This document shows, piece by piece, positions 33,129 through 45,506 of a DNA stretch of 64,000 nt. Source of the DNA: Eledone cirrhosa. Lineage: Eukaryota; Mollusca; Cephalopoda; Octopoda; Eledonidae. The notes under the pieces were generated by a model. The model did no database searches, was not told the DNA's origin, and was given only the letters and a program-made list of their open reading frames with translations. The stretch's first letter is position 1; every line of letters begins with the position of its first letter. The stretch spans positions 127,039,355-127,103,354 of the forward strand of contig OZ024743.1 in assembly GCA_964016885.1 (NCBI GenBank). Reading direction: 5' to 3'. A program made the position numbers and the translations under genes.

Positions 33129-33238
33129 ATCCCGCCGAGGTTAACTTTGCTTTTCATCCTTACGAGGTCGATAAAATAAAGTACCAGTAATGCACTGGGA
33201 TAATTGCTGGCATTGTGCCAAAAGTAGAAACAATTATC
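33129..33238 (+). mobile_element. SINE, 5' truncated
   Basis: Starts at ATCCCGCCGAGGTTAACTTT and ends AAAGTAGAAACAATTAT; the tRNA-like head is missing. Confidence 0.8.
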
Positions 33239-33600
33239 ATATAACAAATATATAAGGTTAATTGTGTATTGAATACTCATTTTTAATGAAAATCACTGAT
33301 GATTATTTTCGAATAATTTTGAAAACTACGGAATAATATAACTAACTTTGGAACATAACAAAGGTTTTTACATGAAAACACTATTTGTTAGATGAATATA
33401 AACACTTTAGAACAAACAATTTCGTATCGTAGAACCAGGGCTAGTTTCAGGCGGCTTCGTATTAAATGGGTTAACGCTCATACATACAACACCCATTTTG
33501 GTATTTACTTACATGTTGGCGTTGTTTGGTTTGATATAGCAGCAGTGATTGTTAAGGACTTATTACATACCAGGATCTCTTAGAGCCACTACGACATTGA
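33239..33600. other. No gene seen
   Basis: AT-rich sequence with one short frame (33392-33583) lacking recognisable features. Confidence 0.4.
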
Positions 33601-33604
33601 ATTA

Positions 33605-33608
<4 letters not shown>

Positions 33609-33655
<47 letters not shown>
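33609..33655. repeat. (AT)n microsatellite
   Basis: Uninterrupted AT dinucleotides bordering the palindrome that follows. Confidence 0.9.
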
Positions 33656-33660
<5 letters not shown>

Positions 33661-33792
33661 TAAAATAACAGATTAAAGTTTAAGCAAAGAATCGGTGCTT
33701 TCACCCTTAACGGGATCTTAAGATCTTAAGATCCCGTTAAGAGTGAAAGCAGCGATTCTTTGCTTAAACTTTAATCTGTTATTTTAATAAAT
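33656..33792. repeat. 137-bp near-perfect palindrome
   Basis: TTTATTAAAATAACAG at the left returns as CTGTTATTTTAATAAA at the right, with the centre GATCTTAAGATCTTAAGATC around 33723. The half-unit (GTGAAAGC, GCGATTCTTTGCTTAAAC, TTTAATCTGTTATTTT) recurs singly at 47187-47262, also next to (AT)n. Thus it is two head-to-head copies of a dispersed repeat end. An arm can form a large hairpin. Confidence 0.8.
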
Positions 33793-33969
33793 ATTTGCTC
33801 TACGGTTCTTATATATTTGATATATATATTTATCCTTATCGAGCCCTCTTTGGATTTTAGTCTTCAAATTTACTATTATTACTATATATATATATAGTAT
33901 GTGCGTGTGTACGCGAATATAGATGCGTGTGTTTGTATGCATTATTGTTTTTTTTTTAATGACGTTCAT

Positions 33970-34215
33970 GTAGCTGTTTAGCCCTAGGCCAAGCCTGGTT
34001 GAACAGACCTACGATCAAAAACATCCCAACCATGACCATTCTGTCTTTTCTCTACGTGCAGGACCAGTTATCCAACGTGTATTTTCTTTTTTTTTTAGAG
34101 AGAAATTTAGCTGCTGTTTCTAGCAGGTCATGCCTGTATATATTCTGTTGCAGTACTGATTTGGTCTGTGACGTGCAACCCTTGCTAGCAGGGAAATTGG
34201 ACGTTAAATGATGAT
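33970..34215 (+). repeat. Dispersed repeat family D
   Basis: TTAGCCCTAGGCCAAGCCTG, GACCTACGATCAAAAACATC, CAGGACCAGTTATCCAACG, T tract, TAGCTGCTGTTTCTAGCAGG, then GCAGGGAAATTGGACGTTA. A near full-length member. Confidence 0.55.
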
Positions 34216-34350
34216 GATATATGTGTATCATGTAATGGTTAGCTATTTAAAATAGATCATCTGGCCGAGTGAACACGTGGTCTCTAGATTGTTGTTATTG
34301 TTTAACATTCATTTTATTAAGTGTTTTATTCATAGTTGTATAAAAAATAA

Positions 34351-34496
34351 TAATTGTTTCTATATTTGGCACGAGTCCAGCAATTATCCCAGTGTATTAC
34401 TGGTACTTTATTTTATCGACCCCGTAAGGATGAAAGGCAAAGTTAACCTCGGCGGGATTTGAACTCAGACCATAAAGGGACGTAACTCTTTGCTGC
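34351..34496 (-). mobile_element. SINE, 5' truncated
   Basis: Inverted copy from TAATTGTTTCTA to TAACTCTTTGCTGC; the distal head (A-box side) is missing. Confidence 0.8.
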
Positions 34497-34724
34497 TTAC
34501 AGAACGAAAACAAACAAATATAATGTATGTAACGGAAAGGAAAAAAACAAAAAAACACGTAAGCAGGTAAGACACACATCTAGGACCAAGTACAACAAAA
34601 ATACAGACGAAATGGGTAGACAAACGAACTGCTGCCAGAAGAAAAGATAACACTGAATTTAACACTAGTATTTTAGTCAATGTAGTGGGCAACAGAATTT
34701 AGGAGGGGAAGGGAGAGTCCTGAA

Positions 34725-35490
34725 GAGGACCTAAGGTCTGGACGTCCTGCAACTGCCACTATCGAGGTAAATATTGATCATGTTCACCACATAGTGACGA
34801 ATGACAAGCAATTGACTATAAATCAAATAGCCAATGCTATTAGCACAACAAAGGTTTCTGCTCGGTGGGTGCCACACCAGGCTGATCTTATCACGGGGAA
34901 AATCTGACATTGTTTGAGGCAGATCCAGCTGGTTTCCTTGAATGTTTCCTAACCTTTGAGCCAGAGACAGTGAGACAATCCATGCAGTAGAAACACCCCT
35001 CCTCACCTGCTCCAAAGAAGGCCTTATTTTCAAAAGGGCCACACCATCAATAGAAAGTGCTATGTCAACTTGCTGAGGCATTTATGAGAGGCTATCAAGA
35101 CCAAACACTTGTGGCTTTGAACTGGTTGATCACCCTCCCTATTCTCTTATTTGGCTCCATCTGACTATCATTTGTTCCCCAACATGAAAAAAACACTTGG
35201 CTGGGAACCAGTATTGCCGCAATGATGATTTCATATCTGTTGTTACTCTTTTACTCTTTTATCTGTTCCAGCCATCCGGCTGAGGCCATGCTGGGGCACC
35301 GCCCTTGATAACTTTTTTGACCAACAGGATGAAAGCTTCTTCACCAATGGGATCCAAGCACTGTAACACTGATGGAAGAAGTATGTGGACCACAAGGGGG
35401 ACTGTTGAAAAATAAACCTCATTCGGTCACATTCCATGAAAGTATCTTGGTCAGCCTATGAACTTTTCAGCTGGCCCCTGTACCTCCAAA
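34725..35490 (+). pseudogene. Mariner remnant, heavily decayed
   Basis: Translated pieces show VHHIVTNEL, KVSARWVPHQ (about 34840-34870), LAPSDYHLFPNMKK (about 35150-35190) and DNFFDQQDESFF (about 35310-35345). These fit the N-terminal helix-turn-helix end, the third catalytic block and the C-terminus of a mariner transposase from a group distinct from the copy at 4.7 kb. The first two catalytic aspartates were not found. A piece of another dispersed repeat (CATGCTGGGGCACCGCC, 35288-35304) interrupts it. Confidence 0.65.
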
Positions 35491-35538
35491 TTCTTGAATA
35501 TTTTAAATATTAAAGGCTGTGACTTTCATAAGAAATAT

Positions 35539-35712
35539 AATTGTTTCTACTTTTGGCACAAGGCCAGCAATTATCCAGTACATTACTGGTACTTTATTTT
35601 ATTGACCCCGTAAGGATGAAAGGCAAAGTTAACCTTGGTGGCATTTGAACTTGTAACTATGCTGGAAAGCATAGTGTCCGACTCTCTACCGATACTGCCA
35701 ATCCACCGCCCT
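35539..35712 (-). mobile_element. SINE with clear target duplication
   Basis: Inverted copy from AATTGTTTCTACTTTTGG to GCCAATCCACCGCC. CTTTCATAAGAAATATAAT is present on both sides (35523-35541 and 35711-35729), a long target-site duplication that marks both ends of the element and shows LINE-type insertion. The inside lost about 20 bases near the B box. Confidence 0.9.
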
Positions 35713-35729
35713 TTCATAAGAAATATAAT

Positions 35730-36108
35730 AAAGGGTTAAAATGGTCTTTGAATTCTTTGTTTTCCACATTAATGATTTAGAATCTGCAAAAATATTTTTA
35801 AAAAGTGATAATAGATAAAATAAATTAAATAAATAAGAATTTTAAAGAATCAATTTTATATCAATTTATTTTTTTTTACTTTAGCTCTCTTCAATTCCTG
35901 GTTTTGATTTAAAGTTTGTAACTTTTTCATCAAATCTTTGACTGATTCAGCTATGAGAAGCAAGCCATTTGCATACAAGAATTGCCACAGGCATTCCTCT
36001 GTAGAGTGTAGGAACGATTGTGAGTGAGTTGTAGTGCCCAGCCTATCTGAGAAGTCAGTGGCTCTGATTAAGTACAGACATGCTAGCAGGGAAAACATAT
36101 TAAATGAT
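35730..36108. other. No gene seen
   Basis: AT-rich; a minus-strand frame 35856-36098 has no convincing motif. It may be the 3' region of the LINE remnant that follows. Confidence 0.4.
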
Positions 36109-36109
36109 G

Positions 36110-37620
36110 TTGATGATGTTATCTTAAGACTATATAGTGTGGTTCCCTGTTAAAGGCCTACTTCAGGTCAATGAATGTGAAGATAGTATTTAGCAAGCTA
36201 TTAATGAGAATGATAATATGTGTATTGTGTATTAATAGAAGTTACCAGTGAAGCAGTTTATAACAAGAAAAAATTGAACAAAAGAATACATGCAAGAACA
36301 AAATTGTAAGTGAGGTGCTAAGGGCCTTGTGTTAAGTCGCTGTGTCAAATAACTAGCTGTTTTGCTAACGGGGTCTAACAGAAAACGGATAAAGTCTGAC
36401 ATGGGCGAAAAGTTGCTATTCTTGCATTAAATGTTAGTTGTTATGGTAATTGTTTTACCAGAGCTGTGTAGCTGTTATGGTAAATGTTGTACCAGAGCTG
36501 TGTAGATGAAGCCGTTATGGTAGATATTGAACCAGGGCTGTTATGGTAGATATTGTACATCTGTAAGAGATGCGGTCCAGTGGCTGAAGTAAGAAACCAG
36601 GCCGTGGTAATGTTTTGTAGTTACATTTTGGAATGTTTACCTTAGTGAGGTCAAGCTGCAAGAGAATTAGTTTATTAAAAAGAAGCGGGAATTTATCCAT
36701 TTGGGTGGAAGTTGAGATACATATCCTTACGCTGATAGTGATTGGCTTAACTCAGCCAAACAATGTACGGAAAGGGTATCAATGCGCCAAAGGAAAGTAG
36801 CTTGCTACAAATGCTTGGTAGAGTGGCTTACTCTAAACTAGATATTTGTCTGGCAGTAGTTTTGTTAGGAAGAGATCATTGCTGGTACCCTATCTGGGCA
36901 TAAATCTAAACTGCATTTCATCTTAGCTAATTCTCTTCCTAATCAGTTGTATTATCATTCTATCAGTAACTTTCATAACTCTGTTCATCAATTTGATGCC
37001 TCTTTGGTTAATTGGACTGGGCAACATGCTGTATCCTTGAGCAAGACACTTCATTTCAGGTTGCTCCAGTTCACTCTTCTGAAAATAATTAGTACCAGCA
37101 GCAGTCTTGTATTCTCATTTGCTTGAACCTCATGAAACCAGGATAAATACTGACCTGATGAGCCTCTACAGTTGAGAGAGACAGACATTGCCTATAACAC
37201 TTTCCTGTGCTACTTGATTGAATATGTGAGTGACTAGCACATTATATATTTTCAGCATCTCAGCAACTATCCTTGATGGTTCAACTGTTTTCTCTGCTTT
37301 CATCTTCTTAATCTTGCTTTCAGCTCTATGGCTGTTTACATCAATGGATACTCTGTTGGATTTGCTTGACATAGACCTTTCCCCTCTCAACTTCATTGTA
37401 ATAGTATTTCTGTTCCTCTTTAATTTTGCCTTCATTGAGGGCAAGTCTACCACTCATTCTGTACACACTTCTTTCCAACAACATCTCATTGCCCTCCAAT
37501 GAGACTGCCTTGCAATCCTGTACACACATCATCATCAGGACTGCTGCTGCCACTGCCACCACCATCACCCCCCCCCCTCGATGTGACAAATCTTCTCTAT
37601 AATTTTTAACATGGTTTCTA
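36110..37620 (-). pseudogene. RTE-like LINE remnant
   Basis: On the minus strand, 37453-37166 reads MKAEKTVEPSRIVAEMLKIY, the segment before the reverse transcriptase; 37010-36880 reads MNRVMKVTDRM and SXDEMQFRFMPR; 36190-36130 reads TFIDLK-AFNREPH. Blocks are in the right order, broken by stops, and a stretch of about 650 bp (36230-36850) is not alignable. It lies antisense just upstream of the acyltransferase. Confidence 0.6.
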
Positions 37621-37735
37621 GAGCTGGATGCCCTTCCTAAATCCAAACCACTTTACAGAGTGTACTGGGTGCACTTCATTGTATAGTCTATTGAGATATC
37701 ATATTTTATATTTTCTTGTTGTTTTTAGGTCAATA

Positions 37736-38222
37736 ATGAAGATATTTGGATTTGAATTTGCTCCAATTTTCATTCCCTTTGAAAGACGTATCCAGACAGC
37801 CTGTGTATTCCAATGGACTCTATGTTTCTTATGTATGGGTTTTGGCAGCCTTGGTCTCTTCATCTACCTGCTGTTCACTCAATACTATTACATATCTTTA
37901 GCATACTTCATATGGTACGTCTATGACTATAACACATGTGAACATGGAGGACGCCGTCTTTTATGGCAATTCAACAATCCTGTTTGGAAATACTTTGCTG
38001 ATTATTTTCCTATAAAGCTCATCAAAATGGCAGAGCTTGATCCATCCAAGAACTACATTGCTGGTTACCATCCACATGGAATCATGAGTGCTGGTGCATT
38101 TGCTAATTTTGCAACAAATGCAACAGGATTCAACAACATTTTCCCAAAAATGCATCAGTATTTGTGTATACTGACAGGACAGTTTCATTTTCCATTCTTC
38201 AGAGAGTATTTAATGAGTTCTG
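37736..38222 (+). CDS. MOGAT2: MOGAT2-like, coding exon 1
   Basis: The start ATG lies 7 bases after the acceptor TTTTTAG at 37722-37728. The exon encodes residues 1-162 plus the first base of codon 163: cytosolic N-terminus, hydrophobic hairpin, GGRR, the YFP block, and HPHG. The donor is GTGAGT at 38223. An in-frame ORF continues upstream to 37628, but that part is intron or repeat sequence. Confidence 0.9.
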
Positions 38223-41200
38223 GTGAGTTCTTTAACTTTTTATCTTTTTTTAAATACATCAAAAAGAAAAAGAGCTGATTGTTAGATCAGACCAAGGAAA
38301 GAATGTTTCTATTTGTTTTTCCATTGCTGATATTATCTGCCAATCACAACTCCTGACAGGAGAAAAAATTGATTATCTGATTGGACCAAGGAAACAATAT
38401 TTCCATTGCTGATATGCTTTACCAAGCAGAAAAAAGAAAGTAGCTGGTCATTAGATCAGACCAAAGAAACATTGTTTCTATCAGGCTTTAATTGTAAGAG
38501 TTTAGAGCAAAATGCCTTGCAGTATTTCATTTGACTTTTTACAATCTGTCTTCAAATTCCAGTGTGATCTATCAATGAAAGACTTAATCTGGTCTCTGGT
38601 TTGAGGACACCTTACTCCTTCCCATCCATCTCAGAGATCCTGCAAAGTGTTAGAGACACTGCCTTTCCCCTCTATGAATAAACCACTAACCCCCCCCCCC
38701 TCCTCCTTCATCCATTTATTCCTGCAAGGTTCGTGGGGGAAGAGTCCTCAGACACTCCTTCCAGCAGGTCTTGTCAGAAACAGCCGTCTGCAACTGGTCC
38801 AGCTGATCCCCAAGCAAAACCAGTGGAGCTTATGGATGTTATCCAACCATCTTGCTTGAAGTCTACCCTTAGGTCTCCTGCCAATTGGTTTTGCCTATAA
38901 AATCTATCCAACAATTCTTTCCTGAGATATTCTAACCACATGCCCATAGTACCAGAGCTGTGATTTCTCAATTCGGAGTAGTTGCTCTGCCTGGAGTGAC
39001 TCTCTGATCTCCAAGCTATGCACTCTATTGAAGGAATCCCATTTTGGCCCATTTTATTTGTGATCATATTCTTTAGGTCATTACCCAAGATTCATGACCA
39101 TAGGTAAGGGTTGGCAGGAATACCTAATTGAAGATAGTGAGTTTAGCTTTTACATCTACCTCCCTTCTTCTGATTATTGAATGCCAAAGCTGGTGCATTA
39201 CGACATCAGCTCCATCACTTGTGAACATGGCCCCGAGATACTTGGACCTCTCTACCTGCTTCAGTGGAACTCCATTCACATGTAGAGTGTACTGCACAAG
39301 CTTCCTTGATAGGACAAGTGTCTCAGTTTTCGTAGCACTGATTTTCATCCCAGCCATGCAGCACTTGGCATCAAACCTATCGAGTGCAAGTCAGAGATCC
39401 CGTTCTGTCAAATGAAGTAACACCACGTCATCTGCAAATTCCATCCGACTGATTTTACACCCACCAGTCATGATACCACTTCAATCTTGTTCATGTAAAT
39501 AATGAACAGGAGAGGTGACAGTATGCACCCTTGGTGGAGTCCACCTCCCACATTGAATGGTTTTGATTTAGCACCATTTATCCAAACACAAATATTCGGG
39601 CCTTCATCTAGAGACCATCAGGGAAGCAAGAAGCTGACCATTGATCCCATACTCCTGTAGAACCTTCCATGACAGGTCCTGAGGAATACGGTTATATGCC
39701 TTTTCAACGTTGACAAAACAAGAATATACCTTTTGGCAATACTCCTATGACTTCTCAAAGACCTGCCACAGTGTGAATATTTGGCTGGTTGTGCTGCATC
39801 CAGGGCAAAAACCACACTGTTCAACAGCTAGCTTGGAATCAATCTCCCTGCATCTTTTTGCCAGACACTTAGCATAGACTTTACTGGAGAAGCTTAACAA
39901 GGAGATTCCTCTGTATTTGGAACAACCTCCCTTGGCTCCCTTTCTGAAATATGGGATTATCACTCTCAATTGCCATTGCCTAGGTGCCTTTCCAGAGATC
40001 CAGGCCACCCTGCATACAGGAGTCAGCCAGAGAATACCTTTTCTGTTTAAGGCATTTAACATTTCAGACCGGATTTCATCTTCTCCAGTGGCCTTGCCAC
40101 ATTTGAGCTCTTTAACTGCTCTTGTGACCTCAGTCGCTGACAGATTAGTCACCACTTCTAGATGCATCTCATGTACATAGGAAGATGCTGTTAAGATCAG
40201 GTTTAGGAGATCAACAAAGTATTCTTTCCACCTTGTGAAGATGCAAGAGGAGAACCCCAGATGCATTCCTAATAGTAGGTGTGGAAGAGGACTTCTTATC
40301 ACAAAGTTGGTAGATGGTCTGCCAGAACAGTTTATTTGCTGATCTGAAATTGGATTCCAGCTTAACCCCAAAGTCCTCTCATGTCTTAACTTTGGATGCC
40401 TTTACTGTCTCTGCTGTGATTCTTCCTACCTGCTTGTACCACAAGTGCAAGAAGGAGGACTTATTTCCAAGCCAAGTTTAGTAAACCTCCTTCTTTGCTT
40501 GGATGGCATCTTTGACCTCTTGATTGAGGGTCCTCCTGCCATCTGGCACCACACCAAGCCTCTTTTGCCTGCAGCATTTAACAGCTGAAGCAGAAACTGC
40601 TGATTTAAACAGTCTCCACTCCATACTCAGTTCTCTGAATTTGGCTGCAATAGAAACTGCATACCTGGTCTTGACTTCCTTATCCACCAATGCTTCCCAC
40701 TTTGTCCTGTAGGCCACCCTGGGCCTGCCAGTTTTGTTGGCTTCTTTACTTTAGGTAGACCCAAGCTGCAGATAACTAGATGGTGGTCAGTTGATAGCTT
40801 AGCCCCCCTCATAACACAAACATCCAGCACAGAATCAAAGCAATCAGAGACAATAACAAAATCAATTATTGATTTCTGGCCTTGATTCCCCTTAAACAAT
40901 ATATATTTATGGGTGTCTCTGTGCTGGAAGGTGTTCATAACAGAGAGTCCATTGCTAGAACAGAAGTCTAGTAAGGCCTCTCCATTTGTATTTAGATCGG
41001 GGTTGCCATTCCTTCCAATCACCCCTTTCTATGTCAGTTGGTTAGTTCCAACATGTACATTGAAGTCTCCAATTAGGATATATGATTCAGTCTTAACTAC
41101 ATCTAATGTTGCTGTGTCATTATAAAGGAAGGACCTGTATTCAGACTCCTTGTTTGTTGCATAATCTTGCACCACCTACTGAGACCTATCTTTCAGCCTA

Positions 41201-44200
41201 AGCTTCATGAGGCAAATTCTCCCTCCTAACAAGATCCAGTCCACAACACATTCTGACACCAGGTGGCTTGTGAATATCCTCACTCCTGTCTGTGCAGTCA
41301 TTTCTGGTACAACACCTGAATAGTAAAGGTTCCATTCTCCATCCAATCTAAAGTATCAGAGCCATGGAACTTTATTGAGACTCCGACTATATCTAGCCAG
41401 TAGCATCAAACCTCCTCCACTAGTTCCTACTCCTTACCTGTAAGGGTTGTGATGTTCCAAGTTCCACTTGTCAAGATTTGCTCCCTACCATTCAGACTTT
41501 AGTTTAAAGAGCCTGTTGGAGAAATATATTGCTGTCTCCATTTCATGCCACAAAATGTGGCGATGGGCCTGCAACCTGTCCTGGGAGGCATGGGATGGAT
41601 GCACAAAGATTGCGTATCCTGAGACTCCAAAGAGGGTCTGGAAGGGAACAAACCTTGACAAAGTCTGATGTGTCCTTCTTTATTTCAAGCTGACCGGAGG
41701 TGATTTTAAGGAGAGTTGGCTACTATTTCTAACAACTTGAATGATCATATAGAGACTGCTTTTGTTGTTAATGAATGTGACAACTCCCTAAACTTTTTCC
41801 AGCCCTTTCTTATTCTACTTAATCCATTTTTTGTATTTTGGTCTTGACACGACTGTCAAGAAAGTATCATCGAGAGGTGAACATGGTGATCTGTAACAAG
41901 GTGTGAGGCCTGCAATAGTCTTATGGTGTTGATGTGGAGTGTCTCTGTGATTTTGTTAATCCATCACTGGCAGGAACTTCCCCTTGCTCTGAAACCTGAG
42001 AACTTGAGGTCTGGTAGATAAGCTGAACAATTAGAATTCTTATCAGATATTGAGCTATGAACTAAATGATAGGTATGGCACCAACCCGCTGCTTAATATA
42101 TTCGTTTCTAATCCATCCCTTCTTGTTTTTCCACTTATTTACCTGAGAAATCTCATCTCACAGGTTGTAAGTTTTCACTCCAATGCTTTGTTTAGAGTTC
42201 AGGTTTAGCACTGGTAGGTGAGAGCTGAGATGAAGATTGAGTTGTTGGGCCTGGTTTTGGTCTCCATAGGTATGCTTGAGTTCTATAGGAGAGAGGCTAG
42301 TTGATATCTTACTCTGTCTTCTTGACTAGACACTAGTCTCTATTTTTCTGCCCATCTTTCCATCCCCAGCAAAGATGCTCCCTAAATATGTGGACTCTAC
42401 TTATTCTTGATTCCTATCATCCTAGGTTGTTGTTCAGTGTCAAAGAAAAGTTTGAACTGGCTTCTTACTCAGAAGGAAAAAGGTAAATTTATTGTAATTG
42501 TTGTCGGTGGAGCGATGGAAGCTATTGAAGCAAACCCAGGCAAATTCATTCTAAAAATCAAAAGTCGGAAAGGATTTATCAAAATAGCTCTCCAACATGG
42601 GTAAGATAATATTATTATATTTTAATAGTGTGAGAGTACAATAGCTGTATGGATGTGACTGGGTATATATAGGCGAGGAATTGGCAGAGTCTTTAGAGCT
42701 TAAGGCAAGATGCCCTTGTGGTAATAGTTCTGCCCCAAAAGGGTTGATGGAAAAAAGTATTCTACTAGTCTATATCAGTTGCTGGGTAGAATTGTTAGAG
42801 CAACAACAACAATATCACCACCATCATCGTCAACAACAACAGAAACAATGGTAACAACAGCATCAACAATGACAGCATCAACATCATCATCAACAACTGC
42901 AACAATGACAACACCATCATCAGTAACAACAGCAACAATGACAACATCATCATCAGCAGCAACGACGACAATAACATCAGTAACAACGTTATCAACAATG
43001 GCAACAACAGCATCATCAACAACAACAGTTACAAAAATAGTAACAAAAACAACTTCAACAACATTGTTAGAATTTTTCATAACCTGATATTTAGAGTTGT
43101 CTCCCATAGAACAGAATTGTTTCTTTTTTCTCCATGATTCTACACGTCTCAATTCCTTGCAGTCTGTAATTACATCCGTTTACCTCATGAGTTCATGTTC
43201 CGTCGAGTCTAGCAACATTTATTTCATCCCATCAAATTTTATAAGATGTGGGAGAGCGATTAAATCGACTCCAATTGAACTAAAATGTGGAACCAGAATT
43301 AATTATTTTTTTTTAGTTCTTGATCCCTGAACTGTTGTACTTCTCTGCCAAATCAGGATGAGGGCATTTTGCCCTATGAAGGAGATTCATCAGGTGGAAT
43401 GATTGATACAGCTGGTATTGCTGGCTATTTTTTGTGGCAAGGCTTTTGCCCTCTTGTCCGCAATGCACAACTGAGATATTCTAGTTTGTCTTACATATTT
43501 CTAATTAAAATATATACTTAGCCCTTGCATTGCCATATTTCTAATGAAAGACACTGCCTATGATTTTCAAATAATTATGAAAATAATCACGAATTTGGAG
43601 GGTTCTTGTTATAAAATTGGTATTTAGACCATAACTTTAAAATTTTTTTTCTTACATGAAAACTCACCAAACAAAGGATCGAGAGGACTGTTCAGTTGTG
43701 TCAGAGATATGACATTTCTATTGCTGATGCCACATCATTTTATGTCCATTTTCTAATTCTAGCATGGGTTGGATGGGTTGTCGTGGTCAGAGAACCATGT
43801 TTTGCTCATACATTCCACATTTGGCATGGTTTCTAAGGTTGGATGCCAACTATTTTACAGCATGTGCTGAATGCATGTTTTCATGGTACAAACACTACCA
43901 CTTTACAGAGTGTAATGGGTGTATTTTAACAAGGCAACTGTGCTACCACTTTACAGAGTGTATTGGGTGCATTTTATCATGGCAACAGCTCCACCACTTT
44001 ACAGAGTGTAGTGCATACAATTTATCATGATACCAGCACTACCACTTTGCAGAGTGTACTGGGTGCATTTTGTTGTGCTAACACTACCACTTTACAAAGT
44101 GTACATTTAAGTACCCCAGCACTAGTGAGTTTGTCATGCATTCAGCAATATTGAAAACTCCCCTCTACCCTATATTGTCTTCATTCAATTGCTGACCACT

Positions 44201-45473
44201 CAAGGTGCATTTTATTGTGATACCAACACTAGAGAGGTTGTCAGGTCCTTAACCATTTAGCATTTACATTACTCTATATTTGCTATTGTATTTTCGCAGT
44301 AAAGGCGTTATCTCACATAATTACCTCCCATAATATCAAATCTATGAGATTTTGATATTATTTATTTTGAGAACAATACCTTAATGTCAGTATGAGTGGA
44401 CAGCTACAGCTGGTTTGAACAGAAAGAGGTGATAGAATTCTGGCCAGATATGGCTGGTTTAAATGCTAAAGTGTTAAAGCACCAAAAGCTCGCCCCCCCC
44501 CCCCCTAACATATGTGACCAAGAATATGTCTATTATTTTGTGATATTTCTTTTTTAACAGAACTCCGCTTGTCCCTGTCTACTCTTTTGGTGAGAATGAC
44601 CTCTTTCTACAGATGAGTTCTGAGAAACGAAAATGGATGAGGTGGTTCCAGTTCAAGTTTACCAAATTTGTTGGCTTTTCACCACTGATCTTCCATGGAA
44701 GGGGAATTTTCAACTACACATTTGGGATTTTGCCTTTCCGCAAGCCTGTTAATACTGTTGGTAAGGATCAAGATACCTTCCTTCTTTCTTGTTCCTCTTC
44801 CTCTTACCCATCATTATCATCATAATAATCACTTCTACATAACTCCCTCTCCTTCTCATCCTACTCTCTCCTCTTTCCACTACTTCTCCTCAACACTGGC
44901 TCCCACTACACCCACCAGGCCTGGATTCAGAATAAGTGTTAGAGAGATGGAAATGTGGATGCCAAGTGTATAATAAAAGCCTTCATTGGTTGCTTTAGGT
45001 CACATGATCATATAGGAAAGGGGAAGGTAGAATGATCTACTAATGTCTCTGCAACCAGAAATGGCATCCATTGGTTGGTTTAGGTCACAAGATCATATTG
45101 TGGTGGTAGGATTGCCTCCAGCCATAGAGAACTGCCTCATACTTTCATCCAATCCAAGGAAAAGCAGCCTTATGATATTAATGATGATGGTGTTGGTGAT
45201 GGTGATGATGTTATTGATGATAATGACGATGAAGGTGATGCTGGTGTTGGTGGTGGTGGTGATAATGATGATGATGGAGGTAATGGTTGTGCTGGTGGTT
45301 ATTATGATGGTGTTGGTGTTGGTGGTGATGATGGTGATGCTGATGTTGAAGATGGTGATATGTTGGTAGTGGTTATGAGGGTTGTGATGACATTGATGAT
45401 GATGATGGTGATGTCAGTGGTGTTGGTGATGATGATGGTGATGCTGCTACTATTACTACCCCCCCACCCCCAG

Positions 45474-45506
<33 letters not shown>

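Larger units (their letters stand above)
42601..44560. other. Intron 2
   Basis: Contains a CAA/CAT-type trinucleotide tract (42795-43075), a CACTTTACAGAGTG array (43742-44110), a MITE (44249-44477) and a short C tract near 44492. The rest is AT-rich without recognised sequences. Confidence 0.6.

Noticed and set aside
37628..37735. In-frame extension of acyltransferase exon 1 upstream of 37736
   Set aside because: A good splice acceptor lies at 37727-37728 and the extension translates dispersed repeat words (ACTTTACAGAGTGTACTGGG), so the start at 37736 is preferred.
42841..43030. CRISPR-like regular repeats
   Set aside because: Simple trinucleotide microsatellite in a eukaryotic intron; no spacers.
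42775..43152. Long frames on both strands
   Set aside because: Trinucleotide repeat translated in all frames; low complexity, in an intron.
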